Assembly (NCBI GenBank): GCA_947579605.1
Contig: OX388319.1
Coordinates: forward strand, 17,435,447-17,499,446
Direction of reading: 5' to 3'
Length of the DNA: 64,000 nucleotides
From: Athripsodes cinereus
Taxonomy: Eukaryota > Arthropoda > Insecta > Trichoptera > Leptoceridae
Translations under genes and position numbers: made by a program
Part shown: positions 36,101 to 46,454 of the stretch, one piece after another
How the letters are laid out: each line of letters begins with the position of its first letter
How positions within the stretch are numbered: the stretch's first letter is position 1
Notes under the pieces: generated by a model
What the model saw: only the letters and a program-made list of their open reading frames with translations
Database searches by the model: none
Told to the model about the DNA's origin: nothing

Positions 36101-39100
36101 CATAAAATTAAACCACACAATACATCTCTTTACATTTATTTATTTAAGTATTTAAAACGTGGAATATTATCTAATTTTTATTTCTTTACAGCGTATAAGA
36201 TTTTCCAACGTACGCAACTTGACACTGGAAGCCACACTTTTCGCAAAACTAGCAGCATTACGTACTTTGGATCTACGAGGAAATTTTTTGGAGTACCTGA
36301 AACCAGAAGTTCTCAGTTCACCTCCTAATTTAACAACGGTTTACCTAATAAGTATGTATGTATGTTTTTTTCAAATTGTATGTGTATCTACCTTAACCTT
36401 CTCTAGACTAATCTCATCACATTCTTTCAAAATTCTTCAAATTTCAATACTATAATAATTAAATCATTTACTTCATTTAATCAATATTTAAACTTTTACT
36501 AAAGATGCTATATATTCTTCTCAGTAAACTTCTTTTTTTCTTAAATAATAAAGTCTACTATTTATGTAAATTGAATAAAAATGATAAACAATATGTAAAA
36601 AATTAAAAATCCTGATCAGAATTGAGAACTCTTAAACTTTTTTTTTATTAATTAATCTGTAAACGAAAAAATAGCTTCGTTACTTGTTCGTCTGTAGCTC
36701 TTCAAAAATATCGTTTTCGTATCTTCAAAAGTATATTCAAAAGAAAAGTTAGTAACAATTTTAACGAAAAGTAATTAACTAAGTAGTTATCCGTTAGTTT
36801 CGAGGTCTGCTCTTGATATACGAACCAAATTACTAATGCTGATTTATAGTTTATTCGGTCCCAAATCTCAAAAGGTTAAAATACTTGATAATTTAACGTA
36901 ACGATACCAATAAATACCGTTAAAGATACCAATATCAATGAATGAATATCTCTCTATCTATCTATTCCCTCACGCCGTATCCCATGTGGGGTAGGCAGAG
37001 AAACGGAACGCCAATTAGATCTGTCCTTACATACTTCTTTCGCTTCCTCCACAGTCATACAATTTCTCATGCACGCACGTCGGTTTCTTTTACTCAAAAC
37101 ACGGCCGTCCTTGAGAATTTAATCTACATGTTCAAGCCATGTAGTTCTCGGACGCCCGCGCTTCCTCACACCCCTCCTTTCAGCCAAGTATATCCTCTTT
37201 GTCATTCTTTCCTCTTCCATTCGTTCCACATGACCAAACCATCTCAATTTATTTACACGCATTCTATCCACAACACTCCTCTTGCATCCACTCATTCTTC
37301 TAATATCCTCGTTCCTCACTCTATCACGCAACGTTTTACCAACCATCCTCCTCAGCGATCTCATCTCCACAGCATTTATTCCACTTTCGTCCTTCTTTAA
37401 CCGTGTCCACGTTTCGCATGCATACATAAGTGTCGGTAGCAGGATGTGCACTAGCAATTTTGCCATGATCGACACATTGTCATTGCTGACAATGGGTCGA
37501 AGTGCACCGTTAATCCTAGCACCGGCTACTTTTCTCCTTTCGATATCCTTGTCACATCTTCCATCCCTCGCAAACAAACTTCCTAAATATACATACTCGT
37601 CCATTTGCTCCAAACATTCATTTTCAACCTTTATTTCGCACATTGTTCTATCAATCTCTCTTTCAAAAACCAGCACTTTCGTCTTTGTCACATTCATTTT
37701 CATCCCATTCATACTACAACTATCATATACAACTGACACAATCTTTTGTAAATCACATTCACTCTCAGCCATTAAAACCAAATCATCAGCATACATCAAC
37801 GCATTCACACGGTTTCCATTCAGTTCAACGCCAACATCCATCTCTTTCAAAGGACGCATACAGTAGTCGAAAAATAGGTTGAACAGCCACGGAGACATGA
37901 CACAACCTTGCTTCACTTCTTTGGTGAGGGTAAACCACTCCGAGAGGGTATTGTTTACCCTCACACAAGCGGAGCTCCCCACGTAGAGCGAAGAAATTGC
38001 GTGGATCAACTGGCTGCTCACCCCATACTCCGACAACATGCGCCACAATCTTTCCCGGTCCACACGATCATATGCTTTCTCCAAATCCACAAACGCGCAG
38101 AAAAGCTTCTGGTGTTTACCCAGAAACTTCTACACGACCATTCGTAGGGAGAAGATCTGATCGATGCACCCTCTACCATTCAAAAAAGCTCCTTGTGCAT
38201 CCCATGTATATGAATATCTCAATTATACAATATTGATATTAAAATATATAAATATATCTACAATAATAAAAATATAAGTATGTAGCTTTGTAATTCGCGG
38301 TTAATAAATTGACTTTCATATTTTGAAGTCCGTAACTATACTAACCAGCCAATTTACTTCCAAATTTAAAATAACTCACATCGAATTCACAAAGTTATAA
38401 ATATTTTTTTTATAAAAACTCTGAAGTCTATTTTTAGTTAATACAATTGTGTATCTTAAATTTTATCAGATACCACATCTATAGCTGTGTAAATAACAAG
38501 TGCAGATTTTATAAGATATGTCAACAGATTGCCTCAGCGCAAGGTCTGTATTCAAGTTATAAGTAATGTAAACACCATTGCTCGTGGGTCAGTAATAATA
38601 GTACCTACGTTGATAAATACTTATATTATTTTTATAACGCTGACGATACCTAAGAGCATTAGTCTAATAACTAACTTACAATTACACTACAATCAATAAT
38701 CAACGTTTCTTTTAGGAACGAAAGGTGGAAACAAGCCTAGTCTTGATAATCTTCACGCAACTTCTTAAAAAATATCCGGAGAATATCAAACGTCACACAT
38801 ACCAATTTACTCAGAATTAAGTATTCCTCTTATATGAGTATATTTGGTATGTAAAATTCAGTTACTTCAACTTTAGATAATTCTCAATTCTTTCGAATCC
38901 TTTTGATTTGAAATATTTGATATTTATTGTCTTGACAGTTCTGCCATCATGTATTTTTTCCGCACTCAAACTTTTACGAGTAAAATCTTTCTCGATCATT
39001 TTGATTCATTTTTTGTACATTTTTCTTCTTTTTTCAATGTAAATCCCATTTTTTCTTTGCAGAATTTCTTGTTTGCACTTCGCAAAACCTAATGTGGACA

Positions 39101-42100
39101 GTGCCTATTTAAATATCTTCTTTTTTTAAATATTTAGTAATAGTTAATATGTACTACACCACATAAATTTTATATCAATGATGCATCTTAGCGTTGAAAC
39201 CGGTAGTGTTTTTTAAAAGCATAGTAATAAATAATAATAAATAAAACTTTATTGGCATCAATATATACAGCGTACAAGTTTTTGTTCCAAGAAATTACCA
39301 GCCAACCCGAAAAAATAAAAAAATAAATAAATAAAAAATACAACAATAGAAAATACATACAGATTAAAGTACATAAAAACAAACCACAAATAAGATGCTT
39401 AAAAAACTACAAATGCAATATATAATATAAATAAGATAAAATATAAAAGGCACACATACTAGAAGAATAGGAAGGGAAAGGGAAAAGAGGAAAATGAGAG
39501 GATCTGCTCGGCGTTATTATTACGCGAAAGTGTAAAAAAGTAAAAAAGAAATCGAAAAATGTGTATGAAGACTAGAGACAGTTTATAAGACAGTAGTACA
39601 TAGTAACTATTACTTAATATTTTAAAAATGTTCCGTGATTACCACATTGTTAGTGGCAATAAAATCAAACAAATTAACTATCTTCAATTAATATTTTATT
39701 TTATTTTTCAGATAATAAATGGAATTGCAGTCACCTGGATGTAAAGTGGCTCTCCAGACAAAATTCGACATCAGCTGTTATTGCCAAGAAACGTATAGTA
39801 GACTTTAAGAACTTGACATGTCAAGGGAAAATGTTCAAAGGAAAACCACTTCATGTTGTGATGGATCTATTTACTGTAAGATATTTTTTATTCCTTCTCA
39901 AAAAATATGACATAGTCATAAAAAGTTTATACTGATTTAAAAATAACAAAAATTAAAATATATAATTATCTATCAAATTACTTTTATTTCCCTCGCAGTA
40001 TGCTTGTATCGTGAAATTAGATAGGTCGGCAGCGTGTGGAATCAAACCCGGGATCTCTCTCTTAAAAGTCTAGCGCTCTTTCTGATGGTTTCAGACCACC
40101 TCGAGTTGATTTTTTTTACCATAAGTACCCACAACTTAATAAGTGTCCCAAGCTTTTCTGTATGTTAACGAATACTTGCTTTTACAGGATACTCAAAAAC
40201 TTAAAGGAAAGAGTGACAGACCTATTTTTCGTCGAAAATCAACAGATTAAAAGTTATTTACTTAGTTCAATATTAGAATAAGTAAAAGAAAATTAACATA
40301 AACATAACATGTATAGACAATTCACACAGACCGAGCTAGTCCCAAACTAAGAAATGCATCTTGTATTATGAGTACTAACGCGACGATACACATATATACA
40401 ATGGACTAAACACATACCTATACATGTAACACCCAAACCCAGGACAATTTGAAAAAGGTCATTGTTCATTTTGCCCTGGCCGGGAATCGAACCCGAGACC
40501 TCTTGACTCAAAGCCAAGAGCGTTAGTTTCCGCGCCACACCAGTCGTTATATTGAAAAATTACTTGAGTTAATTGAAAGAGATCGCGTCTTTGCCAATAA
40601 ACTCGGCCTCGGTATATTGATTTTACTATTATTTAATCGTAATATCAATGCACATTAAGAATAAATAAATAACGATAAACATTACATACCTATATCGATT
40701 TTTAACTTGTTTCAGTCTCTTAGAGAAGAATGTCCAAAACAATGCCATTGCTTTCTAACGAATCTAGTTAAAATACCGCGATGGGATGACCTGGTACCCG
40801 TCAGTACAGCTGATTGCAGATGGAGAGGGCTGACTGAGCTTCCTCAGCAAGTCCCTTCGATCACTACGGTCGTTTTACTTCATGGAAATAAGGTGAATGA
40901 GCTAATTTACTATTTATTCATATTTTAGAACACTAAACTTAAAGATTATACTGTTTTAAAAACATACAAATATGTATAGTGAATATACTTGGTGGAAGTT
41001 CATGTTACGTTAATAAAAATTACACATTTTAAAAAAAAATTATATATCTGGGTTTTTGGGTTTTGTACATATTCACCTTTCACAGTAAGCTACTAAAAGC
41101 TTGTGTCGTGAAAGGGGAGTTTACCGGCACCTGGTATCGAACCACGGACCCCATGTTCACGAGGCCGAGACTCTACCTCCAGGCTACCGACGAACTCTTA
41201 TACTTATATTCAGTACTACAACAGTGACTTTATTAATCGTGAACCAGCTTTCAAGAGCTTCCACTCTCATCAACAGGCTAACATGGAAAGCTTTCGAAAA
41301 TCACTGTGGAATTATTAAATATGGGTGTTCTTTTTGTTATAAATTTAACATACAAATATGTTATTTTACTTATCCTACTCGTATTTTCAATACCATCGGG
41401 TTCAATATCTCCTGTAAATAGCCATTCTTCCGCTATTTTACATATTTATTTTATTCCTCAAAAGCAGTCAAAATGTCTTATCTTTATTAAACCGCTATAT
41501 CAGGTTCGTCGGTGAGTTCGTCGGTAGCCTGGAGGTAGAGTCTTGGCCTCGTGAACAAGGGGTCCGTGGTTCGATACCAGGTGCCGGCAAACTCCCCTTT
41601 CACGACACGAGCTTTTAGTAGCTTACTGTGAAAGGTGTATAAGGTTGTATTTGTGTTTATAACAAAAACCCAGATATATCTTTTAAAAAAAAAAAAGAAA
41701 AAAAAAAAAAAAAAAACGTTTATATCTACCACTGGAAAAAATAATGTGGTCAAATTGAAACAATGAACCATATTGTGGAGGATTGTTCCCTGAGTAGATT
41801 TGCCGGCGGTATAGAGGAGATTCATCGGGTGTCGCCACGGGCAATCGAATATATTAATAACTTAGACGCAGACCTATAGCTCTTATGTGGTGTTCTCACT
41901 TTGGCGAATATCGCCAGGCACCAAAATATCGCCAGCCATTTGAACCGTGTGAACAAAATGACAGCTAGTCTGAAACGATAAAAACCAGTAGAAACGATAT
42001 CGTCTCGAGTTGACCACCTTCCAACATTTTCGGCCGATTGAACGATTCGCGCATGCGCAGATGTGCGCGGCGTTCGTATGTATGGTAAAAACTTTATAAC

Positions 42101-44126
42101 CTATAAATTTTATAATGTTTCCCGCTTCGTGACAGCTGTTATCTTTGTTGTTGGTTTGTGGCGTTTGTTTCCTTAATTAAAAGGCGCCTTATAACATCTA
42201 CTATAACATTTTCGACTAAAAATAAACACTTCGCGATCTCCATCTCGACGCCATTTTGAAAACAGTGTCAAAATCAAAGCGCATCTGAGAGATCGTTTCT
42301 AAATCGGTGGACTGTGTGAACAGGTGTGACGATCAATGGGCGTACGGCGAATTTTGTTTTTTCGCCTGGCGTTATATTTTGAAATTCGCCTGGCGATATT
42401 CGCCAAATGTGAACACCCCATTAGTTAACTCTATGTACAGAGGTCGCTTGCATACGATAATAATAATATGGCATTTTTTTTTAATACACGACTGAAACTA
42501 TTCAATTAACTTTGAGTTTTTCAGATTTCTGACATTCGACCTCTGGCACAAAACCCGACATACAAAAAAGTGGCTGATGTATATTTGGATGACAATAGAG
42601 TTAGCAGTCTTAGACCACTGGAAGCATCTGACTGGTTGATGTCTTTCAGAGTACTCAGTGTCAAAGGAAATAATTTGACACAGGTAACACCAACTTTTTA
42701 ATCGATTTTGTCATTGCTGCCTCACAATAATTTACAAAAATAATAAATAATTTGAAAAATAATAAGGCGAATAATTTCAATAAATTTTTCACATCTGCTT
42801 AAGTGAACATTTTGAAAAAAGTGGTATAGGTAAAATGCACTTAAACCAGTCTAAGATAATTCGTAGGCATCAAGACACCATTATTTTTTTATTTAAACAT
42901 TTTACCGTTTTCTGAATTGGACAAATGAGATTTTTTTATTTATTTTTCACTGTTATTGTATTTATTTACAGAGTTTAATGAACAACGTTTAATCAATATT
43001 GAGGAAAACACCAAATTTGATTATTTTTCAGTTGCCAAATTACGCTTTTGAAAACGTCTTTCATCACAATCCAAAAGTGGCTCAAATCTATCTCGGTAAC
43101 AATCCTTGGAGGTGTGACTGCCATTTCACTCCAAGATTCCAAGAACTATTGCTCAAGCATCAGAAAATTATTGGAGATTTGTCAACCATCCAATGTGCAG
43201 AGTCTGAAAATGAGGACATATCACTTAAACCGGTAATTTTATCAGATAATTTCATGGTTTTTAATAGCAGATATGTCAATCCCGCAATTTTATAGGCAAG
43301 CCACGGGAAATTTTTCGAATTAACGAAGTTTTTGACTTATTGTGTCTAAAAGTTGATTGGTAGTCTAAAGACTTTAAGGTGGTCTAAAGACTAAAGGATT
43401 TAAAAATCCTACAAACGAAAAATTAATAAATACACATTAAACGCACATATTTTATTGAAGTTCAATCAACCGCCACAGTGCCTCAAAAGTTTGTTACGTC
43501 ATGTCTTGGAGTATTAAGTATTATATTTGAGCTTTTGGCTTACAGAGTAATAAATCAATTAATTTGAATTAAATATTGATAGACTGTTATAATTTAATTT
43601 AGAAAATTAATATTTTTTATATTTTATCTTTTTAATTACCTTTTATACAAATCAAAGTTAAAACAATTGCGGAATGATCTGAATGTGAAACTATCTATTT
43701 GGAAATTTTCATCTTATTTATAGTATTTCTTAGAAACACTCGGAAAGAGAATTTGTTTTCTAAAGATCAAAGGAGCAAGCGTCAAAATATTTTACTGATA
43801 TTTAAATTAATTCCAGAATCACAAATTTTGAGTCATATTAATAAAATGAAATGGGTTATGAAATCGCTCTTTTTTATATATTCGATACCACATCACAGTC
43901 ACTCCATACATTTTAGAATATGACTTATTTATTTTACTATTTTCAGATATATTCCTTGTCTCGGAGCGCTGTATGTCGTCAGGCAACTGAGTTCCTTCAA
44001 CCGATTGACATACTGAACGTCGCATTGTCCATACTAATTTTAATCGTGTTAGTTAAGTTTGCTTACGATTATTACAACTTCAAGAAGACTGGAAAACTGC
44101 CTTGGCTTGTAGACAAGATGCCATGA
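33185..44126 (+). CDS. swi2: Leucine-rich-repeat single-pass membrane protein, singed wings 2-like (9 exons, 501 aa)
   Basis: Exons: 33185-33243, 33938-34183, 34547-34706, 36192-36351, 39712-39875, 40716-40892, 42525-42683, 43032-43232, 43947-44126; all introns GT-AG and phase is kept throughout. The signal anchor (about residues 20-35, ILFLLLTLQVNIVYP) is split by intron 1. An LRR block with RNLTLEA and LRTLDLRGNFL follows (about 155-208), then an LRRCT-like cap (NNKWNCSHLDVKWL, from 209), an LRRNT-like cysteine cluster (CPKQCHC, 269-275), further LRRs, and a second cap (NNPWRCDCH, about 398-406). A membrane helix at about 460-480 leaves a short basic tail ending KLPWLVDKMP. The topology is therefore extracellular LRRs with a tiny cytoplasmic end. 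The layout resembles insect 'protein singed wings 2', an LRR protein named for an ecdysone-response locus; that name is from memory, not a search. Exon 1 is inferred: it supplies the only fitting phase-2 donor after an ATG (TTG|GTACGT). A poly(A) signal candidate lies at 44721. Confidence 0.85.
33385..33550. mobile_element. Fragments of two SINE families in swi2 intron 1
   Basis: 33385-33470 carries CTGGGCTTTTGGTTATAAAA and AAGCTTGTGTCGTGAAAG of the tRNA-SINE seen at 41030. 33470-33550 carries GCTTGCATGTTTATTACATT and CCACTTGTGGGATATGGCC of the (TAG)n family. Confidence 0.6.
34674..35540 (+). repeat. Tandem duplication of the swi2 exon 3 end, second copy split by a LINE
   Basis: The segment from TCTGATTTTCCACCC (34674, inside exon 3) through the donor and 160 bp of intron to TTTTAATAAGCGAC (about 34867) is repeated from 34891. 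The second copy is interrupted at 34952 and resumes at 35397. It keeps the splice donor AGG|GTAAGT and differs by only a few bases (for example CTAACACG to CTGACACG). Confidence 0.9.
34953..35396 (+). mobile_element. 5'-truncated LINE 3' end with 10-bp target-site duplication and (GAT)n tail
   Basis: ATAAATTATC at 34943-34952 is repeated at 35397-35406. The 444-bp insert reads YGCESWHVTKAQERKILSFE and NKCLRRILDVRWYEHITND, then with a frameshift GRPSFTIHRSYDNDI, SWEEVTQLAQRRSEWRRLV and SQEER-stop, followed by GAT repeats. Related 3' fragments: 44395-44600 (+) and 47922-48040 (-). Confidence 0.92.
35640..35850 (-). mobile_element. (TAG)n-tailed SINE-like element, worn
   Basis: GTGTGGTGTAGCCAGTGGAC, CAGAATGGGTGACATGCCTC, ATCGCTGAATTGATG and CACCTGCCTTTTACAGAACA in minus orientation within swi2 intron 3. 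An imperfect hairpin-MITE arm lies just upstream at 35533. Confidence 0.6.
36953..38210 (-). mobile_element. 5'-truncated LINE encoding part of a reverse transcriptase, with 10-bp target-site duplication
   Basis: TGAATATCTC at 36943-36952 is repeated at 38211-38220. The minus strand encodes an RT palm: NGRGCIDQIFSLRMVV, then CAFVDLEKAYDRVDRERLW, VKQGCVMSPWLFNLFFDYCM and the catalytic YADD box (ALMYADDLVLMAES). The C-terminal part has RRMVGKTLRDRVRNEDIRR, LRWFGHVERM and RRGVRKRGRPRTTWLEHVD. The frame has two in-frame stops (after RMVV and after LEHVD) and continues to a GATA-rich tail. Endonuclease and 5' region are absent, so it is dead. It sits in swi2 intron 4. Fragments of the same family: 52895-52975 (-) and 59937-60185 (+). 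Confidence 0.93.
38221..39711. other. Rest of swi2 intron 4
   Basis: Mostly unassigned AT-rich DNA. 39230-39500 has AATAAAACTTTATTGGCATC, probably the reversed 3' UTR of a LINE, followed by A-rich and purine-rich sequence. Confidence 0.45.
40000..40235 (-). mobile_element. tRNA-SINE head and adjoining (TAG)n-family scrap
   Basis: Minus strand 40000-40105: GTGGTCTGAAACCATCAGAA (A-box region) and CCCGGGTTTGATTCC (B box), a SINE head distinct from the other families here. 40140-40235 has TTTTACAGGATACTCAAAAA of the (TAG)n family. Confidence 0.55.
40296..40546 (-). mobile_element. tRNA-derived SINE, inverted copy of the 26189 element
   Basis: Minus strand: GTGTGGCGCGGAAACTAACG (A box), GGGTTCGATTCCCGGCCAGG (B box), then TTTTTCAAATTGTCCTGGGT and a CATGTTATGTTTATGTTAAT tail. 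It lies in swi2 intron 5. Confidence 0.88.
41030..41197 (-). mobile_element. tRNA-derived SINE (GGTTCGATACC family), minus copy
   Basis: Minus strand: GTTCGTCGGTAGCCTGGAGG, TAGAGTCTCGGCCTCGTGAA, GTGGTTCGATACCAGGTGCC (B box), then the body CACGACACAAGCTTTTAGTA and an A-rich end. A hairpin-MITE arm follows at 41225-41305. Confidence 0.82.
41503..41716 (+). mobile_element. tRNA-derived SINE (GGTTCGATACC family), complete with poly(A)
   Basis: Starts GTTCGTCGGTAGCCTGGAGG, B box GTGGTTCGATACCAGGTGCC, body CTTTCACGACACGAGCTTTT and AACAAAAACCCAGATATATC, and ends in a run of about 35 A with one G. The long clean A tail suggests a fairly recent insertion. Other fragments: 45785-45895, 56497-56690 and 60610-60660, all minus. 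Confidence 0.88.
41735..41880 (+). mobile_element. LINE C-terminal fragment
   Basis: Reads CGQIETMNHIVEDCSLSRFA, then EIHRVSPRAIEYINNLDADL-stop. C-x2...MNHIV-x-DC is the C-terminal cysteine/histidine motif of LINE proteins. The fragment at 57925 is related. Confidence 0.72.
41886..42420. mobile_element. Non-autonomous Harbinger-like DNA transposon, 535 bp, TTA target duplication
   Basis: TTA at 41883-41885 and 42421-42423 flanks inverted ends of about 35 bp. The left end contains GGTGTTCTCACTTTGGCGAA followed by TATCGCCAGGC. The right end, reversed, contains GGTGTTCACATTTGGCGAAT followed by ATCGCCAGGC. A 3-bp TWA duplication is the hallmark of PIF/Harbinger elements. The interior is markedly GC-richer than its surroundings, with no transposase frame. 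It lies in swi2 intron 6. Confidence 0.88.
42845..42885 (+). mobile_element. Scrap of the AGCGATGA tRNA-SINE family
   Basis: GATAATTCGTAGGCATCAAG followed by ACACCA matches the GATTCGTAAGCATCGGAACA part of the copy at 15025. Only this piece is left. A longer scrap is at 49618-49705. Confidence 0.4.
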
Positions 44127-44394
44127 GGAATCTCTTCAATATTATGTGTATCTTATTACAATGCTTTACTTACAAGAACGAACAATGCTTATATAATTAC
44201 TTCGATATACTATTAGTTTTCAACTGTGTTCATTATAACTATATTTTATGAGTAGACAATAATGTATGCTTCATGAAATATTCCGTCATTATTATTTTTT
44301 ATGAATTTTTATTAGACGGTCATTGCTCATTCAAATACAAATATTGGAATATAAATCTCATAGTAAATATTTCGTGGAATATTTAAAAAAATAA

Positions 44395-44600
44395 TCTAGG
44401 CTGGGTCATGTTTGAAAATGTCCAATGATAGTTGTGCCAAAAAAAGCCCAGTTCTTTCGTCCACAAACGTTCTGACGGCCTGAATTTCCCTCTTTCATAA
44501 TACACTGTTCCAATGACAATGACGTCAGAGCGCTAGAAATGTCGTGAGAATGAAGGAGGCTAATTACTTTCCTGTGTTTCCTAATGAAACATTAAAAGGC
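44395..44600 (+). mobile_element. LINE 3' fragment (same family as 34953-35396)
   Basis: GGCTGGGTCATGTTTGAAAA, CCCAGTTCTTTCGTCCACAA, TTTCATAATACACTGTTCCA and CAATGACGTCAGAGCGC align with the family. It is more diverged and has lost the GAT tail. It lies downstream of swi2 and upstream of that gene's AATAAA at 44721. Confidence 0.78.
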
Positions 44601-46330
44601 CATTGGTTAATTGACTTCAAAACATCTCATAGAATTTTAGACGAGATCAAAATTTAAAATGTTCAACTCAAGATTAGACGTACCTAACAATGTTTATTTC
44701 CATTATTTGCTAAGGTTGAAAATAAAATTGTGAGTTATGAATCATAGAGTTAGTTTAAAGTATTTCAAAATGGGCAATTATAGTAAAAAATTATATTTAT
44801 ACTACCATTGTAAAATGTCCTGCCTTTGTTGACAATTAATAACAAATACAATTAATCGTAACAATAAAACAATTATTGTCGATATGAGAATGACATATTA
44901 CTTACTTTATCAAACTATCAGCATCAATTTAATGTTTTAAGATCGATATTAACTAATAAACCCAATGCCACGTAGCAAAAAATGTTGTACCGAAAATTGA
45001 TAGAAAGCATTTGATGAAAATGAAGCAATTGTTTTATATTGTCACTTATAGGCAAACTGATGATTTTCTTGAAGTAGGCTTACACCTAGATTAGGTGAGT
45101 ATGAATTTCTTATGTTATACTTTTTTAATTTTATAATACGATTCTTGTACTTACTATTTATGCAAGAAACCAATATTTTTTTACTTCTTGTTCAACTCAA
45201 TTTACTTGCTCTGCCGTAGCTATCTGTCATCTCATTTTAAAAAATGTAGGTATAGGAGTATTTACGTAAAAGACTTTATACAAAGTGCACAGTATGGACA
45301 TCTCACTAACAAAGAATAACTGTTAATCCAATTATTAAACCTAAATAACTTTATGTTACCTTATTCACAGACAGAAATTAGCATTATTCCAACTTTATGC
45401 CGGACTAAAATTATATTTTTTGTAAATAATAGTTCATTTATATACCTGATAAATGTCAAAATTTGAATTTAAGGTATAATTTTGAAGAGTTTCATCATAG
45501 ATAAAATATAAAACAAGTATTTTTTCTTATTTATTGAGTCGATGTTTATTTTTTAAACTCCATGTTTTATAGAAGAAAACACAATTGGGTTTAGTTTTTC
45601 TTAATAATTAATTGAATAGTGACCTGGTTTCGACTTGTAAATCATTTAGAGTTTAATTTGACAATGACGATGTAAATAATTAAATACCTAAGTATTATTG
45701 TATTATTCATTGTTAAAGCTGTTGTATCTATTAAAAAAAATTACTTCATAAATCGAAACCGAAATTAACCAATTGTGTTTTCTTCCATATATATTTTTTT
45801 TCAAAAGATATATCTGGGTTTTGTTTGTTATAAACCCAAATACAACCTTTTACACCTTTCACAGTAAGCTACTAAAAGCTTGTGTCGTGAAGCTTTTTTC
45901 ATTTAATCGAGGATAACAAATTGTTTTATGAGTACGGTTCTCCTTTTATTTCTAGTTTAAAATAAAACATGCCTAATTAACCAAATATAAATAATATTAT
46001 TCGTTTTCATTACGAGTGTCGCCGCTAGTGTATTTCCATAACAATAAACACACGTTTCGTCAATTGTCCCATAATAACAACAGCACCTAGCATATTATCA
46101 TAAACACACATCACGACAATAAATACATGATAATAAATTCATTTAGAATTGTAAAAATTAATCAGATGTCGTTAAAGTTAATGTTTTTTGTAATTAGTTC
46201 ATAGCATTACAACCTTAGTACGTAGAGTTGAGACAAGATAAAAGAAATATTAGTTATAACTCATGTATTGACAGAATCGATATAATTATTATTACATACA
46301 TGTGCATCATTAAAAGTAAAGTAATTTTAC
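44601..46330. other. Intergenic between swi2 and the protease
   Basis: 45535-45650 is a second copy of the dispersed repeat at 30480. 45785-45895 is a minus tRNA-SINE fragment (CACCTTTCACAGTAAGCTAC). No gene seen. Confidence 0.55.
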
Positions 46331-46344
46331 TATAAATCCTCACT

Positions 46345-46377
46345 TATATATGTACATCTTTACTGTTTGCATTCAGT
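46345..46377 (+). promoter_or_regulatory. Core promoter of the serine protease: TATA box and arthropod initiator
   Basis: TATATA at 46345-46350 is followed 30 bases later by TCAGT at 46373-46377, the arthropod initiator consensus, with its A at 46375. This spacing is standard for a TATA-Inr pair. It makes the ATG at 46350 non-transcribed and favours 46455 or later as the start codon. A second TATAAA at 46331 is too far upstream. Confidence 0.5.
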
Positions 46378-46454
46378 TGAAAATAGATCGACAGTCGATT
46401 TTTTGTTTGAACTTTTATATTTATTTCTGTATCATTAATATTGGAGTGTTATTT

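Noticed and set aside
37282..37866. 194-codon plus-strand frame
   Set aside because: It is the antisense shadow of the LINE reverse transcriptase on the minus strand. The composition (Ser/Leu/Phe-rich) is an artefact.
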